Shown here: piece after piece, positions 35,601 through 47,600 of the stretch
How positions within the stretch are numbered: position 1 is the stretch's first letter
How the letters are laid out: each line of letters begins with the position of its first letter
Assembly (NCBI GenBank): GCA_012932295.1
Contig: JAAONU010000004.1
Span: 13,301,773-13,365,772, forward strand
Length of the DNA: 64,000 nt
Origin: Cyclina sinensis
Lineage: Eukaryota > Mollusca > Bivalvia > Venerida > Veneridae
Reading direction: 5' to 3'
Notes under the pieces: generated by a model
Database searches by the model: none
Told to the model about the DNA's origin: nothing
Seen by the model: only the letters and a program-made list of their open reading frames with translations
Program-made: the position numbers and the translations under genes

Positions 35601-37725
35601 GTATCATAAACGTTTAAAAACTAAAAGAATACGACACAAACATAATTACGTTTGTAATTTACGCAAATATTCACTCAATACGAAACAAGTTTTATACGTT
35701 TTTCAAATACACAAATGTTTTCTAAATTAGACACTACATGTAACGACACAAATGTTTTCTCAATACCAACCAAGTATAACTACTTCTATATTATACAAAT
35801 ATTATCTCAGTGCTAAACAAACAAAAATGCATTTGTAAATACTGAAATGTTTTCTATAAACAACACAAATATAGTCTTGTATTACACAAATAATTTTTCA
35901 AAATGACACAAAAAATAACTACTTTGCAGTTACACAAATATGTTATCAACACAAAATGAAAATACTAGTTGTTTCAATTACACAAATACTTCCTCAGTAC
36001 GACATAGATTATATACTATTGTAATTACTCAGATACTTTCTCAATAAGACACAAATATATCTACTACTGTAATTATACAAATACTCTTTCAACACGACAC
36101 TAATATATATGCTACTGTAATTACACAAATACTTTCTCAAAACGACACAAATATATATACTTCTGTAATTATACAAATATTTTCTCAATGTGATAGAAAT
36201 GTTTGTACTATTGTAAATACACGAACATTTTCTCATTTTGTTTCAGGCGTGGTAGTGGTAAACATTTTTCTTGGTTTAGTTATAGTGGCCCTCATAATGG
36301 CACTTGCATTTGTTTGCTACAGGTAAGTTCGTTTTGGTCATTTTTAGTTCGTTCATTTGTTTTTCCAATATTTCGTTTCTTTGTTCCATGCCCTTTGCAC
36401 TAAATCGTAACCTCGGCACAATGAACCTGAAACGTTGTTGTAATAACCAAAAGATATCAAAAAACAAGAAAAATAAAATGGAATATTACTTTTGACAAAT
36501 GTCACATTGAACCGTTTAACTTCCTTAAACTAGGTATATCATTAATATGTTTAATTGTTACAAGGTCAGTCAGAAACTACTAAAATAATTGATGGTTTAT
36601 AATTATGTTGGATCAGGAGCAGATGCACCACTAAAAGGGTTGAAATGGTTTTATATACATTCGTACAGAAGATGATCCAATGATATTTTTTCAGAAACCA
36701 AGTCAACTTTTCATGATGATTGATGTCCTTTTTCTACACGTCAACGCTTTTATGTTTCATTGAAATTATTGTAATGAATAAATATGGTACATGTTCCTTA
36801 AAACATTTTTAATTTCTTTATGTTTTGTTGTTGCTCTTGTTTTTATTGTTGACAAATGTCTTTACTAATTTTCAGAACCAATTTCAGATATATCAGAATT
36901 GGCAAGGAAAAGAGAAGAGAGGCCGCTAAAAAGAGTGAGACAGGCTACCACATTGGACGACAAACTAAGCACAGAGATTCAACTGTTGTCTCATGATGCT
37001 GCAGCTTCATCAGTGCCCAGCAGGCAACGTGACAGCATAAGTTCTGACGGTAAAATAGAACAAGGCGTCCTATGAAACAACGATATTTCATTTCAACAGA
37101 TCTAATGCAGACACTGATGACTGAAACTGTATTTTGTGACGCGGGTATAAACTTGTCATCATTTCAGAATCATCCGCATTTCCGACGGAACAATGTAAAA
37201 CCACAAAATGCTGAATCAGCATATTCTAGTTTAGATGACGAACAAGAAGATAGTACAGATTATTCTAATGCGTTCCAACAACAAAAACAGACTGAAGCAT
37301 CAATGAATGCAATTATCTCAAAAACTGTGAGTGCTCAACTGGTTAAGCAGATATCAATTGACGATGAGCGTTGTCGTAATCAAGTGACGCCTTCACAAAA
37401 TCCATTACATCAATGCAAGGCAAATGATGTTCGCTACGCCGTAGTAAAAGACGTTCGTGATCAACGAAACTGTATACATTCACCTGAACCAAATAATCCT
37501 AATCTAAGTGTTCCTCACTCAAGTGCAGAAAATCAAAACCCTTGTCATATCCACACCGTGCCTGCAGACATTTCATTATGTGACCAATTAACGCCAACCA
37601 CAATGCAGCTTATACCTGAACATGACTGTTTGTTACATAAAGTACCTCCACCACCACCTCCTATACAAGGACACAGTTACATGGATTCACCGAGTAGATA
37701 TACTTCTGTGCAAGCCGATGTATAA
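32461..37725 (+). CDS. Single-pass membrane protein with ITIM-like tail (5' end not found)
   Basis: Proposed exons are 32461-32664, 33446-33496, 36247-36322, 36876 (or 36907)-37049 and 37100-37725. The first three join in phase 1 and read as a Thr/Pro-rich extracellular part, an acidic linker and a transmembrane helix. The tail is Ser/Pro-rich with tyrosine motifs SAYSSL (37216-37233), VRYAVV (37429-37446) and SRYTSV (37693-37710). All three fit the ITIM consensus [SIVL]xYxx[IVLV]. DYSNAF is a YxN site that could suit a Grb2-type SH2 domain, and PPPPPP could bind SH3 or EVH1 domains. I infer an inhibitory or adaptor-coupled receptor. The signal peptide and any recognisable ectodomain are missing and must lie upstream. 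The junction between the transmembrane and tail exons is unsettled (see that exon). Confidence 0.6.
33446..33496 (+). CDS. Receptor exon: short acidic juxtamembrane linker
   Basis: The acceptor is tttcttttgcag and the donor catggc|gtatgg. It is 51 nt with phase 1 on both sides, encoding EPKEEAKDDKDSFDPW. Being symmetric, it could be skipped without changing frame. The frame leads directly into the transmembrane exon. Confidence 0.5.
34692..34723 (-). repeat. Fragment of a dispersed repeat
   Basis: The minus-strand word aataaaccaggttaccctt ... ccggggcctc matches the core found on the plus strand at 50,083-50,138 and 57,022-57,078. Confidence 0.5.
34754..34831 (+). CDS. Possible additional receptor exon
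   Basis: A candidate only. The acceptor is caatttttcag and the donor gaaaa|gtactg. It is 78 nt, phase 1 on both sides, encoding THTTKSQAPTLYDNKQAQFH and a few more residues. It would insert in frame between the linker and transmembrane exons. The donor is weak and no domain is present. Confidence 0.2.
35645..36240. repeat. 48-bp minisatellite directly upstream of the TM exon
   Basis: About 12 units, of which the last four are clear at 48 bp (tacaaatactctttcaacac ... ctactgtaatta). The left part is more degenerate, with the recurring words acacaaatatttt, ctcaatacgacacaaa and tgtaatta. The array ends inside the polypyrimidine region of the acceptor at 36,246. The minus strand stays open in 16-residue periods (36009-36236), a by-product of the unit length. 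Confidence 0.85.
36247..36322 (+). CDS. Receptor exon: transmembrane helix
   Basis: The acceptor is tctcattttgtttcag and the donor ctacag|gtaagt, a strong one. It is 76 nt, phase 1 in and phase 2 out. The translation VVVVNIFLGLVIVALIMALA followed by FVCYR is a classic transmembrane helix with a Cys and Arg at the cytoplasmic edge. The other frames either stop or lose the hydrophobic character. Confidence 0.7.
36876..37049 (+). CDS. Receptor exon: membrane-proximal tail
   Basis: The obvious acceptor is tactaattttcag (exon from 36876). Joined to the phase-2 transmembrane exon, it gives a 42-residue tail that stops at 36995-36997 (...HRDSTVVS). A second frame is open to the donor gacg|gtaaaa at 37049 and continues into the next exon. 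It reads KREERPLKRVRQATTLDDKL ... SRQRDSISSD. To enter that frame, splicing would have to use the weaker AG at 36,905-36,906 (giving CYR-KREERPLKR), or an exon I have not found. I favour the long frame because it leads to the tyrosine-motif exon. Confidence 0.5.
37100..37725 (+). CDS. Receptor last exon: tyrosine-motif cytoplasmic tail
   Basis: The acceptor is tttcatttcaacag after a very short intron (37050-37099, 50 nt). The frame is open for about 208 codons to TAA at 37723-37725. It contains SAYSSL, DYSNAF, VRYAVV, PPPPPP and SRYTSV, the last just before the C-terminus ...QADV. It is rich in Gln, Asn, Ser and His, like many disordered tails. If the 50-nt intron is retained, the upstream frame ends at TGA 37074-37076 and the motifs are lost. 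Candidate polyadenylation signals are at 37741-37746 and 38249-38254. Confidence 0.65.
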
Positions 37726-38924
37726 ACAAGAAACAAATGAAATAAATCGTATAAAAACAGTGAAAAAAAAAGAGATTTATCCTACTCAAGATTCGATTGT
37801 AAATACTCAAATAAGATAAGAGCCTGATTACTTGATGTAGATTTCTGTATAATAAGGACGTGTTTTAGAACAAAATTGTTACTTTAAAACACTGTAAGTA
37901 TGCAAGGCCTATCAGCCATTTCTCCATCTGAAAATCCTTTGTCTCAAACACTCTTTCCAACTGCATGTAACAAAAGTCACATGCCAAATTAAAGCAAGAG
38001 CAAGTGGCAGATTATTTAATTTGAATCACTTGTTCTGTCTGTGTGGGTAATACATATTAAAAACTCTGCATTCCTTTACGATCATTGGTACAATATTATG
38101 TAATGTGATGTGACTTTTGGTCTATATCCAATCAGCATATGAATCTACATAATTATTTCGTTGAGATTAAGTTAAATTATAACATTTCTAAGCTACAAGA
38201 GATTTTAGAAATGTTTTAGAAATGTAAATAAGAATGATATTTACACAAATAAATTTTATAATAGTATCAACTGGTAGAATATTTAGCTCTCTCGTAAAAT
38301 AAGAATATATAGTCACACCCAATGGTTTGGATTCGACATAGTTACTTCCTATTCCAGACAAAACGGAGGTCTGACAAATGTTCGATATTTGTCATTTTGA
38401 TAATTTCATTATAGTCTCAAATTTCTCTTGAAGGTTTCAGTTTTATGAAATTTTAATAAATTTTGTATTCATTTTTAATTTCAGTAAAGTTCATACATGC
38501 CTAGTTTTGAATGACTTCCGATATACTATCGGTCTTGAACCAATATTTGAAAGAAATCGATTGAAAAGAAAGTTGATTGACCATTTTATTTCAGGTAGAC
38601 AAGCCTGTGTAAAAACTATTTATTTGTCGAGACTGCTTATATATCTGTCAGTCAGTCTTTTTCATTTGAAATCTGCAAGCCAGAGAGTGGTTGTCGTCTG
38701 TAGTTGTCTCAAGTTACAGAATGTATATTGTTTGTGGTTACAAGGACAAAGTTAACTGCATCATAATAAAAACAAAGTATGTTTTCTCTTTGTGTTCTGT
38801 TTCTGATGTGTACATTGGTTTTACATTCAGTTGAAGGTATGGTACTAAACTAATCTTTTTTGAGTTTTTTTGTGTTTTTTTTTTCTTCTGGCAGGTGGCA
38901 AAAGTTTGTGTACTTTGTACCATA
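37726..38924. other. 3' UTR and intergenic
   Basis: The AT-rich sequence downstream of the receptor stop has AATAAA at 37,741, 38,249 and 38,454. No further gene is seen. The open frame at 38,507-38,755 has no domain. Confidence 0.4.
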
Positions 38925-39115
38925 ATCGAGTGGTTGAAGTCTCTTACTTCAAGTCGCTTTCACTGACTGATGTCATGGTTTCGAACTCCGCTACCGACCG
39001 TAACCATGTGTTAAAGTTGGCAGTTTCTTGGGAAGAATGAGAGTCTGGCGCTGATCACCGGAACGATGATTCGGTAAACTGTCAGACCGATATGATTTTG
39101 ACTGTTAGGGAGGGG
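38925..39115 (+). mobile_element. tRNA-derived SINE
   Basis: gagtggttgaagtctctta looks like an A-box region, and ggtttcgaactccgct a B-box region about 60 nt later. It is followed by a 'gaatgagagtctggcgctga' unrelated body. It lacks tRNA stem pairing. Confidence 0.55.
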
Positions 39116-39429
39116 GAGTGGGGTGAAACTGTCTTCAAACCAATTAAATCAAATCCCTTGAATGTCAGTGGTTTGGATCTGATGGTAAAGCTTATGTGTA
39201 TACATTTAAAGCAAACGTATGATAACCAAGTGACTGGTTCAGTACAGACAATGAACAAGCTCTTACTAAACAGGAAATGTAAGATTCTTAATGTGAGTAT
39301 TTGTGATTTGTCTTTGTCCGACGTCGAGTGTTATCAACATATAAACTTAGACGTCTTCTATATCCATGTATAGAAGTTGACGACGTCTTCTATACCCATG
39401 TATAGAAGTTGACGAAATTTGGCTGAGAT

Positions 39430-39899
39430 ATTCTACTTGCTAAGAGAATTCCATTCCATGCTCGAATCTGCCATTGTGGTTTATAATGGCTGATTCCTTG
39501 AGTCACTTGTACAAAGAGATATTTAAGAGAGTACTTTTAAAGAATCTACTTGTCTGAAAACATAAGTCCCAGAGCTTTTGTATTTGGAGAGACTATTTTC
39601 TAGAAGACCTTAACAAAGATTGCTTAAATTTTGTCCCCGGTGTTTATAATTGCCTGAGCCCGGGAGTGACTTGTTTTAGAGATTATAAGGAAATACTTAG
39701 AAAAGCTTGTTTCTGAAACTATAAGACCCAAGGCTTTTAATTATGACATGTATCATTGCCTAGTAGACTTTTGGAAAGATGGCGAAAATCACGCCCATGT
39801 TCTTAATATTGGTACTGTTCTAGGATTCACATGTTTTACATATAAATATATAGGAAAATAAAGTATTAGCGATTCAGAGCCATCGTGGCCCTCTTGTTT
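39430..39899 (+). mobile_element. Degenerate dispersed element
   Basis: It ends 'gagccatcgtggccctcttgttt', the tail form of the agctcacctg/aggtgagc element at 15,973-16,542. A word 'cataagtcccagagcttttg' recurs as 'tataagacccaaggctttta'. The left end is not defined. Confidence 0.4.
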
Positions 39900-40610
39900 G
39901 CATCCTTCGAGACAGTTTTTGGCAAATTAAATAACTGAATATGCTTCAAGTATACATTTGATATTTGTTATTGTGAACAGCTGTGATGCAGAAAAAATGC
40001 AGATCCTATATGACAAAAACTGCAGGAAGTTTCATCTACTAAGAAGACTGTTTTCTTCAATTTTGTTGATTTATGTATAATTAAGTATAATTATTATAAA
40101 TTATTTTGAGTTCTGTCAAATTCTATTGAAGCATATTGGATAATTACCATAAATTGTGTCGGTTATGTTGAATTTGTTTTCTTCAATTCTGGTTTGCCAC
40201 TTTATTATAATAGCTTGAAAGAATTCATCAAAACACATAACACACACAGTGCTGTTCCTTTTTCTTTCTGAAACAGACCCTCAGAGTAATATCTGTATGC
40301 TTGATTTGACTGCATTATAACTTCAACATTAATTGTAAATTGGAGATAAAACATATATTTAAGACTAAGATTAAAAGGAAATCAGCTGAGACATCTTTGG
40401 GAAAGGGACCTTTAATCCTATTTGATAATATGATGAAAAGCCCTTGGAAATATTTGTAAGTGACCGAAAACGTCCATTGCTCTATATTATGAAAAAAACT
40501 TACTGATAAAATGGTCATTTATAGAAGAAAACTGTTACTTCGAACTGTCGCAGAAACTCGCTAAACTACTCAGAATAACGCATCTTGCTATTAAGGACGA
40601 ATCGATAAGG

Positions 40611-40662
40611 GAAGTAACTCTACGTACAATTTGGAAATGTTTACAGAGTTACTTCCCTCGTC
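40611..40662. repeat. Short foldback around gggaagtaactct
   Basis: gggaagtaactct at 40,611 and agagttacttccct about 40 bp later are inverted. This is probably the remnant of a small foldback element. Confidence 0.5.
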
Positions 40663-43600
40663 AGGGAATAAAGGTGTAACACATTTAATACGTGTAATGT
40701 CAGAGGAAATGGAACTCTTTATGTCTTTTTCATGGACAGGAAAGCTCCATTATATAAAATTACTAACTGAAGGCCATAATGTTTTTGTTGGTCTTATCAC
40801 GACCGGTCAGTCCATCTAAAAAGTGTTCCTGTGTATCCAATCAGTTTACTGACCAATCTCTTTACAAGTGACTGGCTGCTTCCTGACCTGAATTAGGTAA
40901 GGGACAAATGACCTATAGACGCATTGTCCTAAGATCAGTTATCTCGGAGAAATTTAAGGGTGATTGTGGAGCTTCAATAATGGCATGTATTGTGCGCCAT
41001 TGTTTGCACAGTATCAACTTAACAACATCTTAGAGTTCAGCTCTTTAAATCAAGAAAATGCATTATTCCTGGATAAAATTTATTTACATTTAGATCCCAG
41101 TGACTTTACATTGAATCCACATATTATGATGTTCAACTATGAACTATGACCCTAATATACAGTTGAACTTTGCTCGTAGCAGTAAATTTCTGTCATTTCA
41201 GATCACTAAAAGTGATCAGCAATATGACAAATGACTATTAAACAATTAAAATCTTTTGTTAGAATTTTCAATAGTGTTATTAAAAATATATATAATTTTA
41301 GATAACCTAAATTTTTTTAACTGTATCATCGTTGACCTTTGTGATTAGCACTCAAATGAGCGATAAGCCACTATCTTGAACCTCTTGACATAACAAAACA
41401 AGCATGTTATGATGTTCTTGAAAAATAATAGGCGACTGTCTTGCATTATTTAGAACGACAAACAGGAAGCCTCCCACGCTTTGACTAGAGACGAGAAGAT
41501 GCCAGATGTAGACTTTCTGCGGTGCCTATCAAAAAATGAAGAGCATGTAACGAACTTCGTTTTTTTTGCTAGTAAATTCATCTAGTGCATGTACCATACG
41601 AGTTAATATATCAAAAACATCAAAGCGCCATTAGTGTAATATTGCAATATCGCTTTATTAAACTCTTAAAAGATGTAGGTCACTGTGAACCTGGTTGCTA
41701 CTAGTCAAGAGGCTGTAAGTATAAATTTGTAAATGAAGTGGCCACTTCCCCTTGCGAAACGTCACAACACTTTACGCACTTTACAGTTGCTTAAAAGTCA
41801 TTTTTTATGTTCGCTTTTAGATATTTCAGTAAGAGATTGCTGCAAATAATGATGAAAAACTATGAATGTATAACGGAAACTTGTCACGGGACCTTTTGTA
41901 TCTTTGTGCAGATGTGCTGCAGATAAAACGTTTAAGAGCTAAAATAGCTGCTTATATTTAAGTGACCACATTCCGACATCCAGATGGGACAAGATTGAAA
42001 CAAAAATTCGGTCATATGCAATTCATTGTAGTAAACACTTTGCATACTTAAAAAACGGAATGTTTTCAATGCCCATGAAGGAGGGCAGATAGTAATCGCA
42101 CCTTTCATCCGTCTGTCCGTTCGTGTACAATTCGTGTCCACTCTGTAACTCTGCTTGTACGATTCTGGTACAGCTTGCCATAGATGTTCCAGTCCGCTCT
42201 GTAACTTCGTACATGACAGGACTTTATTATAACCTGGAACAATCTGTCGCACATTATCCGCCCGTCTGTCTACTGTCCGTTCGTGTGTACAGTCATGTAA
42301 GAAAAGTAAAATCTTAAAAAAAAAATTACAATAGAACGTTTTTTGAAAATAAACAAAGAGGTGTATAGCTCATTTAATTCTTAATCAAAGAGCTTAAAGC
42401 TCCTTAGCTAACCCTCTGAATAATACCCAAGAGTTATACAAAAAGAGCGCAGCATCATTTAACACTTTTGAAACCCTTGTATATTTATATACGGGCTCGG
42501 GCACCAACCATCCCTCGGGATTCTGCAGATGTTATGACACGAAAAAACGTGCTTTAACGCTATTCTAGCATAAATGATCTAGAAAAGACATGTTTACGAA
42601 AAAAAGTATACACTGACGGCTTGTATGGCTATTTGAACTCACGTCGTGCTAAAATAGACAAAAGTTACATTAACTGCCGATTTTGGGCAATCATTATTTA
42701 CAAAGGCCCTGTAATGCGCATAACTGAAAACGGGTAATAACAGCGCGTGAGCGCGAGAACTTCCTTGTTAACACACCTTTTTGCTCCCGTTAAAACATAG
42801 GCAAAACGGGCAAAAACAAGCGATTTTATGCTAGAATTTGTTATTTTAAAATAACTTTATTATACTCTAACAAAAGGCTAGCAAGAAAGTCTGTCTCCTT
42901 AGCAGGCCATATGACGTTAACTGACTAATGATCGATTTACACTACTTTTTCTGTAGTAAGTTCCGCCATAAAAATTTACTTCTTTCGCACATTATCTGTA
43001 CTTACTGTGAATTAACTTTTACATTTAAACATATTAGTTTCAAATTATTCTTTTTTGACAACAGAACATACATTACTGCTATTCCGGAAAATTAGGGTTT
43101 AGAAGTAAGATGCTCATTTAGGTTCTTCCACACTGGACTAACTTTAAGAGAATGTATGAGAGCATAATCATGAGTGGAGAGTCATTGTGAAGCGCGAACC
43201 TGGACCCAACGCATCTTGTATTGTTGTTTTTTCTCTCTCTGAGCCCTCCCTCTACGACAATGAATTTTCACAAGTACTAAAACACGCTGCAGCCATATGC
43301 TTATCACAATAGTTTTTTTAATACTTAATGCAAACCAATCCGGACATTGTTGAAACTAGTTTTAACGAAGCATATTGAAGTCATGGTAACCTTAGGAAAT
43401 ATTTCTGTAAAATTTGTCCAGTTTTGGGTTAACGTTTCTGGAAAGATTTTCATTTTTTTCTTCAAATTGGTTGTCGTGACAACTAGATTTCAAAATAATT
43501 TCGCTCCCTTCAAAATTTCTTAAGGAAGACAACTCCAGTGATTTTCATGAGCAAATTTGGCTATATAGTCTGGGACGAAAATATAGATGAAATAATAATT

Positions 43601-43900
43601 TACTGGGGCATAGCAATGATAAGTTGATGGGCAACATGCCCATGTTAACGAAAGGTAAACATAACTAAAATAAAAAATAATGTATCATCATTGTTCACAG
43701 TTTTATTAGCAATATCGAGAATTTAATGATCAGAACATTCGATCTAGTTTAAAGGTAAGCTAAAGACTTTTTGTCTAAAATATATAGTTTTGGGTGTCTG
43801 TGTAAAAGGTCCATTTTTCTACTTATATTCAAGCAAATGCAAACCGTAATCAGTTGAGCTGGTAAATATTTAACCTGCACGATGTCTGATTGTTAGTTTC
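40663..43900. other. Intergenic, no gene seen
   Basis: AT-rich sequence with no exon I can support. A slightly GC-richer stretch at 42,060-42,310 with repeated 'gtccgttcgtgt' words is probably a dispersed repeat. Short overlapping frames there, on both strands, lack domains. Confidence 0.4.
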
Positions 43901-43904
43901 AGTT

Positions 43905-44015
43905 GAGTACTTGCCTGGAATGTCGACTGTCACTGAAGTCTCGTACTCCCGGTTTGATTCGAACCAACGACCTCCGGATCGAGTGTCCGAGTTCTACGAT
44001 TTGACCGCATTATGT
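43905..44015 (-). mobile_element. tRNA-derived SINE
   Basis: The minus strand contains cgttggttcgaatcaaac (B box), and its flank 'gtcactgaagtctcg' matches the flank of the minus-strand SINE near 61,760, so both belong to one family. Confidence 0.5.
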
Positions 44016-44633
44016 ACAGTGCATAAACTTAATCTTTTTTTTTTAATTCAACGGCTTAAATAAAACGTATTTTTTTCAATCGGCAAATTTACATGTGTTG
44101 CGTTTTAATGAAATGCGTTCATTTTAAGATAAAATAAGTTCTATGTTCACACTGTGCTTTACAATTTTTCTCAAGACATTAAAGTTTTCTTATGTTTAAA
44201 CATGTATCCTGTGCACGTTCTGTTTGTTCAAGGTTTAATCGTATATATTTTTAGAGAAATGACAAAGTTGCAATTTGCGAAAACATGTTTACATACAACT
44301 TGAAAGGTCAGTAAATACTAAAGAGTATTTCATTATATTTACTGATTTGATTCACGTATTGTTGACAATAAGTTGTAACACGGATAAATATTTGTAATTT
44401 GTTACTATTTTGAGTAGAACAATGATATGACGGCCTCCACAAAAACACTTGCCGTGCCATTGTATCATTAATTGGTCCTTAAATGAGTAGTTTCCGTTTC
44501 ATAATTGCCCCCAAAATTCTTGGATGTATGACTGGTGCGGAGTATTCGCTTCGAGAACTTCCTCTAGAAGGCGTGTAAACGCAAGAGTCAAAGACGGACT
44601 TTGTTGGGAAAAAAATAAGCATTTAGAATAATT

Positions 44634-44663
44634 ATGGATTTTTATCTGGTGGTATTTGCTTTG
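44634..44663 (+). CDS. VWA gene exon 1: start and signal peptide, first part
   Basis: ATG at 44634 is followed by nine hydrophobic or aromatic codons (MDFYLVVFAL) and a near-perfect donor, TTG|GTAAGTA. Phase 0 out. The upstream sequence is open for a 5' UTR. I chose this start because, with exon 2, it yields a signal peptide in frame with the first VWA domain. Confidence 0.65.
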
Positions 44664-47600
44664 GTAAGTATTTATGCGTTTTAAATTTCAATAACTACAG
44701 TTTTTCAGCTTCATTGTTTTCGTTGTTGTTGTAGTTTGGGTTTGTTGTTGTTATCGTTGTATATGGCGGTGTTTTTGTGGCTGTTTTTATTCTACAAAGG
44801 AAAAATATGTTATTAAACAGACTGCTCCTGTCAAAAGCAATATTCTGACAATACATATTGCAAGTGTGTCCTTTCACAAAGTACTACTAAATTGAGCCAT
44901 AAAATGAAGTTTGTTCAATTTGATTACGAAAACTTTGCAAAATAATCGATTGGTATATGGGCAATAAAGAGCTTTGTAAGATGGACGAGAAGGGGCTTTG
45001 TTATATGGTGATCAAAGAGCTTTTTAATATGGAAAACAGAGAGCTTTGTTATATGGGCAACTAGGAGCTTTATTAATTATACAAAAAAAATCTTTGTTAT
45101 ATGGACAAGAAAGAGCTTTGTTACATGGACGAGAAGAAGCTTTGTTATATGGGCAAGAAAGAACTTTGTTATATGGACAACAAGGACTGTCTTTAAACAT
45201 AAACAAAATAGATAAAAGTAGATACCAACCTAAATTTACAAGAAATTAATCGGTTCTTTCATTTTTGATTATGTAAAAAAATATGTTTAAAAAATGCCTT
45301 TTTCAGAGAGGAAGTGTTAAGTTTACATATTACTCTTCCCCTAACTAAAAATATCATTTCAACCATTAAAACAAAAAGGACAAGACAAACTTGCTAGTAT
45401 TGTTTCGTTGTATTTCCTCGTTGATTCTGCAGAGAAACTTTGTTATCTGTCGAGGTAAGCCCCATGAGGGGGGGGGGGGGGGGGGGGGGGGGGTGTTTAC
45501 AAACCAATTGGTCCATGAAATAAGCACTGTGTCTATGATACATTGGTAAAGGAACAGATGATGAATCTGATGATGAAAATCTGCTTTAAGGACATGATAT
45601 TAGTGATTGTCCTAATACAGACAGGGAAAACAGAAAAGGCTGAAGGACTGACAGTTAATCCCGGCTTATGTATCCCCTACCCTCTTAAACAGTTTAACTC
45701 GGGACATTGAAGTCAAAGTTGATTAAACTTACAGACTGACACATTTGTTGTCTGACGGTCGTCTAACGCCAAAATAAAATTAAAAAAACAGCAGCAAAAG
45801 CAAAACTATCCCTATATTTTTTGTTTTTCTTTATTTTCTTTGTATGTATGTTTATTTTTTTATTTGTTTATGTGTTGCTATTTGAATAAAATTAGAATCA
45901 TAATCATCTTGATATCATTACAAATTTGACAAACTCATATTTAATACTATCAAATCCGGACAAAATGTATCTTTCGGCTGGTTATTGCCTTTCAGAAAAT
46001 CGTATTCTTAAAATCGTCCGAAAGAAATTTTCTGACGGCAGCCTGGTGGCGCAGTGGTTACAACATTCACCTTTCAGTCCGGATGTTGTGAGTTCGAACG
46101 GAGCCTGGTCATTCCCTCTGTGACAATTTGATCTCTTGACATAAGATTATTTTTATTTTACTGTTCATTTATTTTTCAAATTTTTACCGACCGCCTCTGT
46201 CATACGTCTACCACCGCTGTTTCATGTGAAATAGCCGCAAGTAACCTGCAAAGAGAAAGGTTAATACCGGTGGGAAATCCAGGAAATCTGGTCAGGATAA
46301 TTGACCGTCCTGACTGTAATGTAACCTGTAAGCGGACGGGCGTAAAACATCAGCAAACATAATTACTGTCAATAAGCATGCACGTGTTGACTAGGTATTT
46401 ATTGTTTAAAAAAACTATTCATTTCAAGCTTCATTGAAATCCAAATTGTGATATCCCGACATCCACACTGACGGAAGGAGGGATGAACGGAAAGCTCAAA
46501 ATCAAATTGTCATTCGTCTACGTGGGGAAGACTTGCTCATTTCTGCTGTTGCTTATCAGTTGTTTTCTTTTGTGACTAATTAATTCACTATTTGTTATGG
46601 CAAAAATGAGATTTGGAACTCAACGCATGCTTTAAAGATCTTTAAAATTCAGACAGAAATGAAATGTTCACCTTTTCTTTATTTTTAGATATTGTTTAAA
46701 GCACGGATACTCTTTGGACAAGGTTGGTACTTTTGTTGTTTTAAACGAACAAAAAAGGGTATACTTGTATAAAATCATAAGGACGCTATAGTTCTCACTT
46801 GAAACAAATAAGGATAAGTTTTGATATAACAGTGTTATCTTCAGTTATCTTAGTATTTCGAATTTCAATACGGAAGACGTTGAAAGATAGGGAAGCAGCT
46901 TAGTCACTATTTTTTGTAGTCATCATGTAAAACCTTAAGTTTCGAAAAGCATCAACAACAAAAATTTCTAGGAAGTTGTATATAGCGAAAATGAAATTGG
47001 TATCAAACAATAGTCTGTACCACTTGATAACCAGTTTCGTATTGTGTTGTTATGATTCAAGACTTACGTGGCTGTTTACTGAACAGTCCTGCCAAAAAAA
47101 AGAAGAAGAAAAAAACATTTTGTAATGAAAAAAGTAAAAGCTTGTATAGGGTTCGTTGGATGGCACAGATTATGCCAATTCAAAACACAGGAAACTCGGT
47201 ATCATCATCAAATCATTACATTTTCTTGTATCATACAATACTGAGGCTTATTACAAAGAAGAGCCATAATAATAGATTTAAACTGGTTTATTTGAGACAT
47301 AACATTGGTAGATATGGGCGTATTTTGATGCAAATTGACCCATAAACTAGATCAGTTATCTTCCTGTTTACTTGTATTGTCTGTATCTTCGGTTTCATCA
47401 CTACTTTCAAGTCCTCGCAACTTGTCAGGATACGTTCATAGTCCGAGCATCATCATTTCTATTTATAGACAGACACAAAGTTCCACGTAATCAAATACAT
47501 ATCAATTTAATCAAATTAAATTAGTTATGACACAGACAAACAAACATTTTCAAGCGCTCTCGTTATGTGTATGTCTAGAGTATACGCATTTTTATGTCTA

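Noticed and set aside
36009..36236. Minus-strand 75-codon frame with Tyr/Ile/Ser repeats
   Set aside because: By-product of the 48-bp minisatellite next to the transmembrane exon.
36249..36322. Alternative frame of the transmembrane exon (RGSGKHFSWFSYSG...)
   Set aside because: The phase-1 frame gives an unmistakable hydrophobic helix and agrees with the upstream exon phases.
45024..45249. Eight-residue periodic frames on both strands
   Set aside because: By-product of the 24-bp array inside intron 1 of the VWA gene.
46036..46110. tRNA gene call from good A and B boxes
   Set aside because: No acceptor-stem pairing and a long unrelated body follows; it is a SINE head. The same applies to 21,630-21,700, 43,905-44,015 and 61,780-61,850.
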